Shown here: positions 52,196-61,534 of the stretch, in pieces
Layout: the number at the start of each line of letters is the position of its first letter
Position numbering within the stretch: the stretch's first letter is position 1
Assembly (NCBI GenBank): GCA_946413655.1
Contig: CAMKLO010000003.1
Coordinates: 1-64,000, forward strand
Reading direction: 5' to 3'
Source: an uncultured Fibrobacter sp.
Lineage (GTDB): Bacteria > Fibrobacterota > Fibrobacteria > Fibrobacterales > Fibrobacteraceae
Length of the DNA stretch: 64,000 bases
Translations under genes and position numbers: made by a program
Notes under the pieces: generated by a model
Seen by the model: only the letters and a program-made list of their open reading frames with translations
Told to the model about the DNA's origin: nothing
The model's database searches: none

Positions 52196-53815
52196 TTAAA
52201 GTAAATTAAGAACTTGAGTCTTATTCCCGATAATTTTTCTTAGTTCTTTGTTTTGAACATCTATACTCATGCTAGAGGGGATGTTTTGATCGATAAAGGT
52301 CTTATGGGCATTATATGCTGTAAGTAATTTGGCTTTTGCGTAATTCAATAGCCAAGCGTGTAAAATGTATTCCAACTTAAAAAAATCTCGTATGCTAGGG
52401 TCTAAAACCAAACCGCGAATGTTTAAAATTCTCAACAATAGAATAACAATGCCGTAATCCTGCTCTATTCTTTTCTTAGTCATTTTGATTACTCGGTACA
52501 GTAATAATCCCGCAGATTTTTCTGTATACGATGAATGGAATATAATATCCCAACAGTTTGTGTATTGAATGTGAAATGTATTCTTCCCCTTTATGGAAAG
52601 TGCCCAATCTAAAATTTCAACCATAGAACGTGCTAATAAATCAAAAATATCATCTGTCCCCCATGAATCAGAATATGTTTTTTTGTGAAAATTTGCGGGA
52701 ATGTTGACGCTTGCTAAGATTCTATATAAATCATTATAAAACCACATGATTTCTTTAAAAATTTGATACTCTTTAATATTTCCCAAATCCTTATCATCAC
52801 AGTCAATATTGCAAATGCCCCTCGCAGAGGAAACTAATGTTTCCAAAGGTTCATGGAAAACGTAAGCATCTGTAGGATCCTTTAAATGAGCTTTTATAGA
52901 TTCCAAAAGGATTGATGAATACGCTTTAACCTGCGTGGCATTCCATGATCTAGTCAAAGAATAGTGTGGAGTCAATAAAGATGGAATATTTTTGATTAAA
53001 TCATAGTCTGAATAAATGGATGAAATAATTGGTTTAACATCACCAATTACGCCATTTGATAGTTTTGATTCGTCAAATAAAAATGAGTCTTCGTTCAACA
53101 ATGCTTGTGTGATGAAGTTTTCGGCAAAGGCATTAAACCCAATATTATATTTTTTTTGTTGAATAACTTTTTCAAAAAACGTTTGAGCTATAGCAACATT
53201 ATTATTTACAACAACCTTTGCAAATTTTTCATTTCCCATTAATTCAATTATTCTAATGGCATCTTTTACTTTTTCAGGCATTGAAACAACATCGCCATCA
53301 TAGCGATTTTGAGCCCAGTAAACAACATTTTGAACAGAAAGACTGAAATCCTCTGCGATCGACGCCATTTCTCTGCCGCGTCCTAAAACAATTACTTTTT
53401 GAAAGGCTTCACGATATTTTTTGTGATTGAATCTGTGAAATTTTGAAGGTCTGATAAAACAGGCGAAAACCCAATAAAAAATGATAGATAACAAACAAGA
53501 TGCTAAAATGATCTGACGCTGAGGGTAACTTATAAATGAAGCTTGTGCAAAATAATCGTTCAATAAGGTTGCAAAACCGATGAAGACAACGATGGAAAAT
53601 AAAATGATAGGAGGAACAAAAGCTGTTTTGAAGCGGAACAGGTATTTGTAATCGGTATTTGTCCATGCAAGAATTAACACCGCCATCGCTGTTGCGAATG
53701 TTGTGAAATTGTAAAAGACCGCTTCATCAATATTATTGCAATTTGTTGTTATGTTAAAAAAATTAATAGTGTCCAATTCTGCACCAAAATTTAGATTAAA
53801 AGAATTCTCTTGCAT
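52196..53815 (-). CDS. Multi-pass membrane protein of the SMEK/caspase block
   Basis: A 539-aa protein with three predicted membrane helices in its N-terminal quarter: residues 33-51 (VFYNFTTFATAMAVLILAW), 65-85 (AFVPPIILFSIVVFIGFATL) and 101-121 (QIILASCLLSIIFYWVFACF). The rest is a large, mostly helical cytoplasmic part without known motifs; a short HTH-like stretch (EMASIAEDFSLSVQNVVYWA) follows the helices. It lies 15 nt after the SMEK gene and 86 nt before the caspase gene. It may be a membrane-damaging effector or a membrane receptor. Confidence 0.65.
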   Translation of the reverse strand: MQENSFNLNFGAELDTINFFNITTNCNNIDEAVFYNFTTFATAMAVLILAWTNTDYKYLFRFKTAFVPPIILFSIVVFIGFATLLNDYFAQASFISYPQRQIILASCLLSIIFYWVFACFIRPSKFHRFNHKKYREAFQKVIVLGRGREMASIAEDFSLSVQNVVYWAQNRYDGDVVSMPEKVKDAIRIIELMGNEKFAKVVVNNNVAIAQTFFEKVIQQKKYNIGFNAFAENFITQALLNEDSFLFDESKLSNGVIGDVKPIISSIYSDYDLIKNIPSLLTPHYSLTRSWNATQVKAYSSILLESIKAHLKDPTDAYVFHEPLETLVSSARGICNIDCDDKDLGNIKEYQIFKEIMWFYNDLYRILASVNIPANFHKKTYSDSWGTDDIFDLLARSMVEILDWALSIKGKNTFHIQYTNCWDIIFHSSYTEKSAGLLLYRVIKMTKKRIEQDYGIVILLLRILNIRGLVLDPSIRDFFKLEYILHAWLLNYAKAKLLTAYNAHKTFIDQNIPSSMSIDVQNKELRKIIGNKTQVLNLL

Positions 53816-53830
53816 ATAATAGGCAATTCC

Positions 53831-54868
53831 TTATTCATCTGAGTTTAGCCAGTTTTCATCAAATGCAGACTTTAATTTTGTTCTGTCTATTGATAAACCT
53901 GTTTCATCCAAGACGCTAAAATCGCCATCAACAATAATACGTTGCCATAAATTAGAATCAATACAATAAATCACCTTCAAAGCATCTGAGTAATACTTAC
54001 TTTCCACTGTTTCTCCGTCAACCTTAAATATGGAATCATTAGATACAAATCTGACAGTCTCTGGATTGACATAAAAGTCACCTTTGAAAACATTTTCATA
54101 AGTATTATAGTCTGCTAAAAATGTTTTGGAGCGTCCTTTTTTTATGTAGGCAACTTTTAAGAAGCCGAAAATAACTTTTCTTTGTTCTTTTCTAAGCTTG
54201 GTTATTTGTTTAAAAAAATCTGATAAATTTTCTTTAAAGCTTTCAATATCTTTTAAATATGGCTTCAACCCATTTAATGAAGAAAATGGAGTTTGTTGAA
54301 ATTCAGCATTATTGATTAATAAGGAACTAGAATCTTTAAGATATTGTCTAAAAACACCAATTTCCTTTTGTGTACATTGACATAAAAGTTCTAATTTATC
54401 TATATCATCTAGAGAATCAACTTGTTCAATTAAATCATCAACTCCAATAATTTTTAAATAGCTCCCAATATTTCTTTGAGTTGTTTCGCCTCTTACTTTC
54501 ACATCAATTCTTTTTTTTCCTTCATAAATTGATTTAATGTATAACATATATATTGTTTCATAAGTTTTATTAAATCCTTTTTCAATTATTTTTTCAATCG
54601 TTTTTGACACCTTCTTTTCGGAGGTGTTGCTTGTCACTTGAATCGCAATTTTTTTTTCATCATCAGCCAAATCAATTGCAGGATAATTTCTTATTCCGGT
54701 ATTTGTATTTTTGAAATTACAATCCCATAAAATGTTTAAAAAATTAGCATAAAACGTTTCGCAGTCATGATTCACATTGTAGCGAGAAGCTTTACAGCTA
54801 GAATATACGATATATCGAAGAATGCTTATTTCTGCTATAATTTGATTAATGTAATTAGCTCTATTCAT
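53831..54868 (-). CDS. SMEK-domain protein
   Basis: A 345-aa protein. Residues 1-110 resemble the SMEK domain found in bacterial conflict proteins: NYINQIIAEISILRYIVYSS, ETFYANFLNILWDCNF, and AIDLADDEKKIAIQVTSNTS followed by a Lys-rich helix. The D...IQVT layout recalls a PD-(D/E)xK-type core, but the Lys is not clear, so nuclease activity is unproven. The C-terminal part (about 180-345) is unrecognised. It starts 26 nt after hsdS on the same strand and leads the SMEK-membrane-caspase block. Confidence 0.7.
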   Translation of the reverse strand: MNRANYINQIIAEISILRYIVYSSCKASRYNVNHDCETFYANFLNILWDCNFKNTNTGIRNYPAIDLADDEKKIAIQVTSNTSEKKVSKTIEKIIEKGFNKTYETIYMLYIKSIYEGKKRIDVKVRGETTQRNIGSYLKIIGVDDLIEQVDSLDDIDKLELLCQCTQKEIGVFRQYLKDSSSLLINNAEFQQTPFSSLNGLKPYLKDIESFKENLSDFFKQITKLRKEQRKVIFGFLKVAYIKKGRSKTFLADYNTYENVFKGDFYVNPETVRFVSNDSIFKVDGETVESKYYSDALKVIYCIDSNLWQRIIVDGDFSVLDETGLSIDRTKLKSAFDENWLNSDE

Positions 54869-54893
54869 TTCTCTTATCCTTTTTAATAATATT

Positions 54894-56093
54894 TTACGCC
54901 TTAGTTTCGGTAGACATCAGTTTTGGCAATAAAGAATCGCGAATGAGTGCTAGACGTTGATTTTCCTGATTATTTTGTGATATTTTCTTGAATACTGCAG
55001 ATAACTGATTATTTAAAATTTCTGCATCTTTTTTTTCAAAAACATTTATCAAACAATCGCCAATATCGGACGGTTTAATAGCTGGGAATGTTGAAACACT
55101 CTGTTCTGCAATCTGCTGTAGTTTTTCAATGGTATCTCTTTTTGTAAGATTGAGATAAATATATTCGTTTGATACAAGTAGATTTTTGCTGCGTATGACG
55201 GCAAATCCTGTGGAAACAAGCATATTGGGTTTTACTTCATTTATAAATCCAAAATGAAGCTGATTTGGACGAACTGTTGAGTAAACAATATCGTTTTCAA
55301 GGACCTTTCTTTTGGCTCTACTTGGAAGTTTTTCTTCGTTTAGATTGATATATTGTAGCTCAGAAATCACATTCTGTGTAATGCTACTTGTATCCAAGTA
55401 ATTCACGAATGACCAACTGTCCTTTAAACCGAAGGAATCTGGATTGATGTCTGCCACATCTGCAATTTTCATTACTTCAAAAGGTTTATTCTCTTCATAG
55501 TTTTTAAAGAGGATTTGGGCTTGTTCCTCTAAATTCCTGTTTATCGCATTGTTGAGTTCGATTTTGTCATCAAGGGATGATAGGATTTTAACTATTTCTT
55601 TTTGCTTTGCGACAGGCGGTATGCTGATAGTCAATTTTTGAAAAGTTGAAGTCGGTCTTGCTAAAGATGGAACGCCGACTTGAGAGGCGTTAGACAATAA
55701 TTTGTGCTGACCTAATCTTGAATGAAAATAGTAAACCAGGTATTCAGGAATTACTTTTTCATTGCATCGCACTCTAAACTGACTTTGCGAAATGACATAT
55801 CGACTGTATTTGGAATTCTGCGGAATATAAACAATTTGCCCCAATGTGCCACGATGTGTAATCACAATATCGCCACGATAGGCGTTCGCTTTTCCTAAAG
55901 ATGTAGCTTTCTCTTCTGTAACATAGTTGAAGGAATCTTCATTTAATCGAAAGCCAACAAGATTACTTCCGTTGAGAACAGGCACTCCGGAATCCGTAAA
56001 GCATTCAACTTTAATATTCGATCCGAACGGACCCATAGAAATTTCTTCTATGAGTTCAGACATCTCGTATTCTTTCCATTCCATTTTGCTCAT
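54894..56093 (-). CDS. hsdS: Type I restriction enzyme, specificity subunit
   Basis: The 399-aa DNA-recognition subunit. Two target-recognition domains (about 1-155 and 200-350) alternate with two conserved coiled coils: LTISIPPVAKQKEIVKILSS ... LDDKIELNNAINRNLEEQAQ, and a C-terminal FEKKDAEILNNQLSAVFKKI. TRD1 has the motif GVPVLNGSNLVGFRLNED and TRD2 AKRKVLENDIVYSTVRPNQL. The length is normal for a two-TRD HsdS. It pairs with HsdM at 57591, separated by a DUF4143 ATPase gene. The recognition sequence cannot be read from the sequence. Confidence 0.9.
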   Translation of the reverse strand: MSKMEWKEYEMSELIEEISMGPFGSNIKVECFTDSGVPVLNGSNLVGFRLNEDSFNYVTEEKATSLGKANAYRGDIVITHRGTLGQIVYIPQNSKYSRYVISQSQFRVRCNEKVIPEYLVYYFHSRLGQHKLLSNASQVGVPSLARPTSTFQKLTISIPPVAKQKEIVKILSSLDDKIELNNAINRNLEEQAQILFKNYEENKPFEVMKIADVADINPDSFGLKDSWSFVNYLDTSSITQNVISELQYINLNEEKLPSRAKRKVLENDIVYSTVRPNQLHFGFINEVKPNMLVSTGFAVIRSKNLLVSNEYIYLNLTKRDTIEKLQQIAEQSVSTFPAIKPSDIGDCLINVFEKKDAEILNNQLSAVFKKISQNNQENQRLALIRDSLLPKLMSTETKA

Positions 56094-56158
56094 TCTCTGT
56101 TCTCTTCAATTCTTTTAAGGTTTAAGATTCCCGTGGTGTTACTCCGTTTTTCAATCTA

Positions 56159-57496
56159 TCACAAGAACATCGCCATGTAAATGGGTAAATGGACTACTCC
56201 ATCCTTTATCATGACGTCTTTGGGGTACAGCACGTATCTTTCTCCAAGTTTGTTCTTGAACCGCGAGTAAAACTTGTCTAACGAAGAGTGCTTTCTATAA
56301 GCAGAAGACTTTACTTCTACGGGCGATATTTTCTTGTTGTCCGATATCAGGAAATCAATTTCCATGTTGTTCGAACGGTTGGCCGAATCAATTCGTGAAT
56401 AGAAAAACAGGTGGTGTCCGTTGCACCGCAGCATTTGAGCCACGATGTTTTCCATTAGCATTCCTTCGTTTACGTTTAACTTATCCAATAGAACAGATTT
56501 ATAGAGTAAGTTGTCTGTATATTCGTTATCGCGGAAGGTCTGGGTTACCAATAATCCTGTATCACCCATGTAGCACTTTTGCGTTGTGTTGTCGCGGCTC
56601 ATTGAAAGGCCGATGTTTGGGTCGGTTGCGTTTACGCAGCGGTTGATCATCATGGACTTGTCTAACCAAACAAAGGCGTCTTCGTATGTTCGCATTCGTG
56701 CATTTTGGTCAATGTCGGCAAGTTTGAACTTCTTCTCTTTTTTAGAAAGTTGACCGGGAATATCTCCCAAAAGCGAATAAACTTTTAATTCGTCTTTCCC
56801 GGCGTACTTTCCTATATCGGCCAGGTAAAGCGAGAGGATCTGTTTTTTTATGGTGTCTGCTTTTGCAAAATCACCGGAGTTGCGGAACGCTTCGACCGCT
56901 TGCGGCATTCCGCCAACAAGCATGTACTTGCGAAATTCGTTCAGTGTCTTCCGGTGCAGCGCCTGCCCTAACGGAATCCTTTTTTCAAAACAGTTTTTTA
57001 GAAAGGGAACTGTTGCGTTGTCTCCAAGCGCCCATAGAAATTCCTCAAAATCCATCGGAAACATTTCCAGGTGTTCTTCTTCGGAGGGAATCAGAATATC
57101 CTTCACATTTTTGTGGAGCGAAATCAGAGAGCCTGTTTCGATGTAGTCGAAACGTCCGTCCTTTACCAATTGTTTTATAAGTTGCCTTGCAAATGGAAAT
57201 AGCTGGACCTCGTCAAAGATGATGACGCTTTTCCGGGGAAATAATTGCACCCCGTATATGGCGGATAACTTCGCGAAAAAAAGGTCCAGGTCGTAACAGT
57301 CTTCTTTAAAGCATTCCAGAGTTCCCGGGCGTGGGTACGAAAAATCAATCAATAGGTAACTTTTGTAGTTGGTTCTGGCAAAAGTCTCAACGGCATAGCT
57401 TTTGCCTATGCGCCTGGCCCCATCAACAAGCAGGGCTGTCCTGCCGTCGGATTTTCTCTTCCATTCAAGGAATTTCTGAATTATTTTGCGTTCCAT
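56159..57496 (-). CDS. AAA_14/DUF4143 ATPase
   Basis: A 445-aa P-loop ATPase of the DUF4143 family. Walker A is LVDGARRIGKSYAVETFA and Walker B is VIIFDEVQLFPFARQLI. The sensor-like YIETGSLISL follows, then an HTH-like centre (LADIGKYAGKDELKVYSLLG) and a C-terminal DUF4143 nuclease-like part (NNMEIDFLISDNKKISPVEV). Function is unknown; the family is abundant in gut bacteria and often mobile. It lies between hsdM and hsdS, 65-95 nt from each. A paralogue stands at 59818. Confidence 0.83.
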   Translation of the reverse strand: MERKIIQKFLEWKRKSDGRTALLVDGARRIGKSYAVETFARTNYKSYLLIDFSYPRPGTLECFKEDCYDLDLFFAKLSAIYGVQLFPRKSVIIFDEVQLFPFARQLIKQLVKDGRFDYIETGSLISLHKNVKDILIPSEEEHLEMFPMDFEEFLWALGDNATVPFLKNCFEKRIPLGQALHRKTLNEFRKYMLVGGMPQAVEAFRNSGDFAKADTIKKQILSLYLADIGKYAGKDELKVYSLLGDIPGQLSKKEKKFKLADIDQNARMRTYEDAFVWLDKSMMINRCVNATDPNIGLSMSRDNTTQKCYMGDTGLLVTQTFRDNEYTDNLLYKSVLLDKLNVNEGMLMENIVAQMLRCNGHHLFFYSRIDSANRSNNMEIDFLISDNKKISPVEVKSSAYRKHSSLDKFYSRFKNKLGERYVLYPKDVMIKDGVVHLPIYMAMFL

Positions 57497-57590
57497 TGCC
57501 AGCCTTCCACAAAAGTGCAGAAACTAATATACATAATTATGCACGAAAGTGCAAGTTTTTACTTGTGTAAATCAGCACGAAAATGCGGAT

Positions 57591-59120
57591 TTACATCTTG
57601 AATCCGAGGCCCTCCAGGTTCTTCTTGATTTGTTTTTCGAGGTCGTGGCTTTTCGCGAACATTTCGGAGAGTTCGCCGGTGAGGCGGGTCATTTTCTGCT
57701 CGAAGGGTTCGTCGTCTTGCACGGTGTCTTCGATGCCGACGTAGCGGCCTGGGGTGAGGATGTAGTCCTGCTTGGCGATGTCTGCGGTTTCGACTACGGC
57801 GCAGAAGCCTTTCTCGTCTTGGAGTTTGCCTTTCTGGAATTTCCCGAAGGTGCTCGCGAGGCGTTCAACGTCCTGTTCGCTGAGGTCGCGGTGCTTGCGG
57901 TCCACCATGTGGCCCATGTTGCGGGCGTCAATGAAGAGCGTCTTGCCTTTCTGCTTTTTGCCGCGGCTTATAAACCAGAGCGTGACGGGGATGGTGACGC
58001 TGTAGAAGAGCTGGGTGGGCATGGCAACTATGCCTTCGACGAGGTCCGCTTCGATGATGCGTTTGCGGATTTCGCCTTCGCCGCCGGTTTGCGTGCTGAG
58101 TGCGCCGTTCGCAAGGACGAGCCCGATTTTTCCGCCGGGTGCGAGGTGGTAAATCATGTGTTCGATCCATGCGAAGTTCGCGTTGCCTGCAGGCGGGAGG
58201 CCGTATTGCCAGCGCGGGTCTTCTTGCAGTTGTTCCTGGCCCCAGTTCTTGAGGTTGAAGGGCGGGTTCGCCATGATGAAGTCGAAGCGTTCGTTGGCGT
58301 GCAAGTCGTGGAAGAATGTGTCTTCGTGGTGTTCGCCGAAGTTCGCATCGATGCCGCGGATGGCCATGTTCATTTTCGCCATTTTCCAGGTGTCGGCGTT
58401 GGCCTCTTGTCCGTAAACGCTTACGTTGTTGCGGTTGCCGCTATGGTCCTGGATAAACTTGATGCTCTGCACGAACATGCCGCCGGAACCGCAGCAGGGG
58501 TCATAGACGCGTTTGCCTTCGCTCGGCTTGAGAATTTCGACGATGGTTTTCACGACACTTGCAGGGGTGTAGAATTCGCCGCCCTTCACGCCTTCGTAGC
58601 TTGCGAATTGCGCGATGCAGTATTCGTAGGTGCGACCGAGCAAATCCTTACTCGCTTCGGTGTCGCTCATGTCCATGTTGCTGAACACATCGACCACATT
58701 GCCGAGTACACGCTTGTCGAGGTCGGGGGCCGCGTAGTTCTTGGGAAGCACGCCTTTGAGCGCCTTGTTGTTCTTCTCGACTTCGATCATCGCCTGGTCA
58801 AGAATCTTGCCGATTTCGGGAGTGTGGGCGGCTTTCGCGATTTCGGACCAGCGGGCGTTTTGCGGTACAAAGAAGATGTTTTCGCTCACGTATTCGTCAA
58901 GATCTTCTTCGAAACCTTCACCTTCGGCGACGAGCTCGTTGTAGCGTTTTTCGAATGCGGCCGAAATATAGCGCAAGAAAATGAGCCCGGTGAAAATTTT
59001 GCGGTAGTCCGCCGCAGGGATGTGTCCCCAGAGTTCGCAGGCGGCGTTCCAGATTTGCTGTTCAAAGCCGAGAGTTGCCGAGGATTGCGACGATTTTGCC
59101 GATTTCGAGATGCGTGCCAT
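57591..59120 (-). CDS. hsdM: Type I restriction enzyme, methyltransferase subunit
   Basis: The 509-aa N6-adenine methyltransferase of the type I system. The N-terminal helical domain (FEQQIWNAACELWGHIPAAD ... LIFLRYISAAFEKRYNELV) precedes the SAM fold: VYDPCCGSGGMFVQSIKFI (motif I) and FIMANPPFNLKNWGQEQ (motif IV, catalytic NPPF). The C-terminal part contacts HsdS (VERLASTFGKFQKGKLQDEK). It modifies host DNA and completes the HsdRMS set. It heads the strand-wise series of genes, probably driven from the 59121-59396 spacer. Confidence 0.94.
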   Translation of the reverse strand: MARISKSAKSSQSSATLGFEQQIWNAACELWGHIPAADYRKIFTGLIFLRYISAAFEKRYNELVAEGEGFEEDLDEYVSENIFFVPQNARWSEIAKAAHTPEIGKILDQAMIEVEKNNKALKGVLPKNYAAPDLDKRVLGNVVDVFSNMDMSDTEASKDLLGRTYEYCIAQFASYEGVKGGEFYTPASVVKTIVEILKPSEGKRVYDPCCGSGGMFVQSIKFIQDHSGNRNNVSVYGQEANADTWKMAKMNMAIRGIDANFGEHHEDTFFHDLHANERFDFIMANPPFNLKNWGQEQLQEDPRWQYGLPPAGNANFAWIEHMIYHLAPGGKIGLVLANGALSTQTGGEGEIRKRIIEADLVEGIVAMPTQLFYSVTIPVTLWFISRGKKQKGKTLFIDARNMGHMVDRKHRDLSEQDVERLASTFGKFQKGKLQDEKGFCAVVETADIAKQDYILTPGRYVGIEDTVQDDEPFEQKMTRLTGELSEMFAKSHDLEKQIKKNLEGLGFKM

Positions 59121-59396
59121 GAATTAAAGCCTTTTCTTTTAGATGTAATATAAAAAAGACCGATTGAATTCATTTTATGGTTATCGCAAAATTTGCGACA
59201 ACCACCATTTTTCTCCCCACCAAACCAATTTTCGATATTTTTTATATCGATTTTGCGTTTGGCCGCAGCCTTTTCAGCTAATCAAGCCATTTCGAGCGTA
59301 AAAACGCCGAAAATAGCGCATTTTATCAACAAATCTATTGATAAATAAACAAATATATTGTATTTTTGCCATGTAGCTCAAGCAGGGGCATCAACT
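59121..59396. promoter_or_regulatory. Divergent control region of hsdM and the HicB-like gene
   Basis: No gene. AT-rich, with an inverted repeat TTTATCAA / TTGATAAA (59322-59345, 8-nt centre) 52 nt before the HicB-like start. Such sites fit HicB-type autorepression. No HicA-sized frame is present here or after the gene. Confidence 0.5.
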
Positions 59397-59816
59397 ATGA
59401 ATTACGCAGCGAAAATAGAGAAAGACAAGGACATGGGTTTCGTGGTTTCGTTCCCCGACCTGCCCAACGTGAACGCGTTCGGCGACACGCAGGAGGAAGC
59501 TCTCAAGCAGGCGAAGGACGCGCTGGACGGTGCGATGGAATGCGACCTGGATCTTGGCAATACGATGATTCTCCCTAAGACAATGCCCGACACCGACAAG
59601 GGCCTCTACCCGGTCGAACTTTCCCCACGGATTGAAATTGCGTATAAACTATTCGAAGCCCGCAGGGGCCAAAAGAAATGTGATGTAGCACGCCGAGCAA
59701 ACATCACCCCGCAGGCTTACCAACGTTTTGAGACTCCAAAGGGCTCGCCATCCATCGAGACGCTCTACAAACTGGCACATGCCCTCGGCAAGCAGCTCGT
59801 AATCGAGTTCGTGTAG
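59397..59816 (+). CDS. hicB: HicB-like antitoxin without adjacent HicA
   Basis: A 139-aa protein. The partial RNase H-like HicB fold is at residues 1-70 (MNYAAKIEKDKDMGFVVSFP, then DLPNVNAFGDTQEEALKQAK, ALDGAM), followed by a Cro/C1-type HTH (SPRIEIAYKLFEARRGQKKC, ARRANITPQAYQRFE). ATG 59397 has AGGGG 8 nt upstream. HicB neutralises HicA and represses its operon; no hicA frame is visible on either side, so the gene is orphan or its toxin was lost. Its 3' end abuts the convergent ATPase gene by 1 nt. Confidence 0.82.
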   Translation: MNYAAKIEKDKDMGFVVSFPDLPNVNAFGDTQEEALKQAKDALDGAMECDLDLGNTMILPKTMPDTDKGLYPVELSPRIEIAYKLFEARRGQKKCDVARRANITPQAYQRFETPKGSPSIETLYKLAHALGKQLVIEFV

Positions 59817-59817
59817 T

Positions 59818-61143
59818 TCATATTCCGCCCTTTTTTTCCGCTTTTTCCAGATTTTTTATCGTAGCGATTCCGTACAGCGGTATATTCAGCATCTTTTCGT
59901 TGTCACGGAAGGGGAGCATCGATGTTTTTAACGCCAAATCGGGCTTGAACTTGTCACAGAACAGGGTAAAACTGCGAGATCCTAGATTCTCTCCAGACTT
60001 GACTTCAATGGGGATAATCAATCCATCCTTTTGCAAAATGAAATCCACTTCGGAGGTGCTACGTTCGTTTGTCCAATATCCAAGGTAGTCGGGCTCTAGG
60101 GTAGAGAGTTCCTGCATCACGAACTGTTCGGCCATAGCGCCCTTGAACTCCGTGAAAATTTTGTTCCCGTCAATCAGCGTTTTGGCGTCTAAACCAGCGG
60201 ATGCACCAAGCAGGCCCACATCCAACATAAAAAGCTTGAACACGCGAGTATCCTGGTAGGCCTTCAGCGGCATACGGGGTTCCTTGACCCGGTGGGATTC
60301 CAGCACCAGCCCGCAATCGCGGAGCCATTCTATAGCAATTTCAAAATCCTTGGCGCGTGCGCCCTCGCGGATAATCCCGTACACGAATTTCTTGTTTTCT
60401 TTGCTGAGCTGGGCGGGAAGGCTGTCCCATACCATGTTCAGGCGCGGAATCTGCTCGCCAGATGCATGCTTCGAAAAATCCGCCGCATACGAGCGCAGTA
60501 TTTCGCGCTGGATTTCGCGAGCCTCGAAGTAGTCGCCGGTATCAACCCATTTCTGCACCACTTCGGGCATTCCACCCACAAACAAGTAGCTCCTCAGCAA
60601 CCCGAGCAGTTCGTCGTGAAATGGTTCCAACGCGTTCCATTGCCCGCCCTGGATAGCGTCGCAAAGCATTTCTTTTTTTGCGGCATGCAAGAATTCAAAA
60701 AACGAAAGCGGACCAAGGTCCAAGAAAGATACCTTGCCCACCGGGAACGAAAGCCCGGAGTGCAGCGCAATGCCAAGCAGCGAGCCGGCTGCGACTACGG
60801 CGTATTGAGGCGCGTCTTCGCAAAAATACTTGAGCGAGGTCAGGCCGCCCTCTGCCGCCTGGATTTCGTCAAAGATAATCAGGGTGTTTTCGGGGTCGAT
60901 CTTTTTCCCGTAATTGAGCTCAATCGTGGAAACAATTCTCTTGATGTCGAAATTTTCAGAGAACAGGTCACGGAGGCGGCGCTCATTTTCGAAGTTGATA
61001 TAGACGGTCTCGGCAAAGGAGGTCTTGCCGAACTCCTTCAAAAGCCAGGTCTTTCCAGTCTGTCGAGCTCCACGGACGATCAGCGGCTTACGGTCTTTAC
61101 GCACTTTCCACTGAGCCAGCTGCTGCATCGCAAATCTTTCCAT
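59818..61143 (-). CDS. AAA_14/DUF4143 ATPase
   Basis: A 441-aa relative of the gene at 56159. Walker A PLIVRGARQTGKTWLLKEFG, Walker B TLIIFDEIQAAEGGLTSLKY, sensor VVAAGSLLGIALHS, then helices with LLRSYLFVGGMPEVVQKWVD and the C-terminal SEVDFILQKDGLIIPIEVKS, the nuclease-like DUF4143 core. The two paralogues differ widely in sequence, so they are not a recent duplication. Function unknown. Confidence 0.85.
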   Translation of the reverse strand: MERFAMQQLAQWKVRKDRKPLIVRGARQTGKTWLLKEFGKTSFAETVYINFENERRLRDLFSENFDIKRIVSTIELNYGKKIDPENTLIIFDEIQAAEGGLTSLKYFCEDAPQYAVVAAGSLLGIALHSGLSFPVGKVSFLDLGPLSFFEFLHAAKKEMLCDAIQGGQWNALEPFHDELLGLLRSYLFVGGMPEVVQKWVDTGDYFEAREIQREILRSYAADFSKHASGEQIPRLNMVWDSLPAQLSKENKKFVYGIIREGARAKDFEIAIEWLRDCGLVLESHRVKEPRMPLKAYQDTRVFKLFMLDVGLLGASAGLDAKTLIDGNKIFTEFKGAMAEQFVMQELSTLEPDYLGYWTNERSTSEVDFILQKDGLIIPIEVKSGENLGSRSFTLFCDKFKPDLALKTSMLPFRDNEKMLNIPLYGIATIKNLEKAEKKGGI

Positions 61144-61201
61144 AACGCCTCTTTTATGCCGTTTTACAGTAAATATATATAAAAATGAGACAAAATCGCA
61201 A

Positions 61202-61250
61202 AAATATCTTGATAAAAGTGTAGTTTTAACACATTTTTATCAAGATATTT
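61202..61250. promoter_or_regulatory. Long inverted repeat upstream of the broken DinJ gene
   Basis: AAATATCTTGATAAAA (61202-61217) and TTTTATCAAGATATTT (61235-61250) are perfect 16-bp arms with 17 nt between. Typical of toxin-antitoxin operators; retained although the genes behind it are damaged. Confidence 0.65.
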
Positions 61251-61254
61251 AAGT

Positions 61255-61534
61255 TTGGCTAAGGAAAACCGTAGCAAAAAATTTTCGCATCGATTCTGAA
61301 CTGAGCGATCAGGCAAGCAAACTCCTTGAAGGGCTTGGGCTTTCCATGTCTCAGGCGGTTTCGATGTTCCTGCGACAGGTGGTACTACAGCAAGGCCACC
61401 CTTTCGAAGTGAAGTATCCTAAACGTTCCGGCGAGCTCCTTGACGCAATCGAAGAAGCTAAGCGTCTTGAAGCCGATCCCAGAACGAAACGCTATACGGA
61501 TATGAACGAAATGTGGACGGATCTTGACAAATGA
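61255..61534 (+). pseudogene. DinJ/RelB-type antitoxin, frameshifted
   Basis: Starting at TTG 61255 the frame encodes MAKENRSK and then stops. One nucleotide fewer in the A6 run (61276-61281) would give NFRIDSELSDQASKLLEGLG, continuing straight into MSQAVSMFLRQVVLQQG, the standard DinJ ribbon-helix-helix N-terminus. The open frame at 61346-61534 therefore lacks the DNA-binding strand. The 3' end overlaps the YafQ remnant (ATGA). It could be a real mutation, a slippery site or a sequencing error. Confidence 0.65.

Noticed and set aside
57549-59153. Plus-strand frame of 534 codons opposite hsdM
   Set aside because: The product is Val/Ala/Phe-rich and low in information, whereas hsdM has all methylase motifs.
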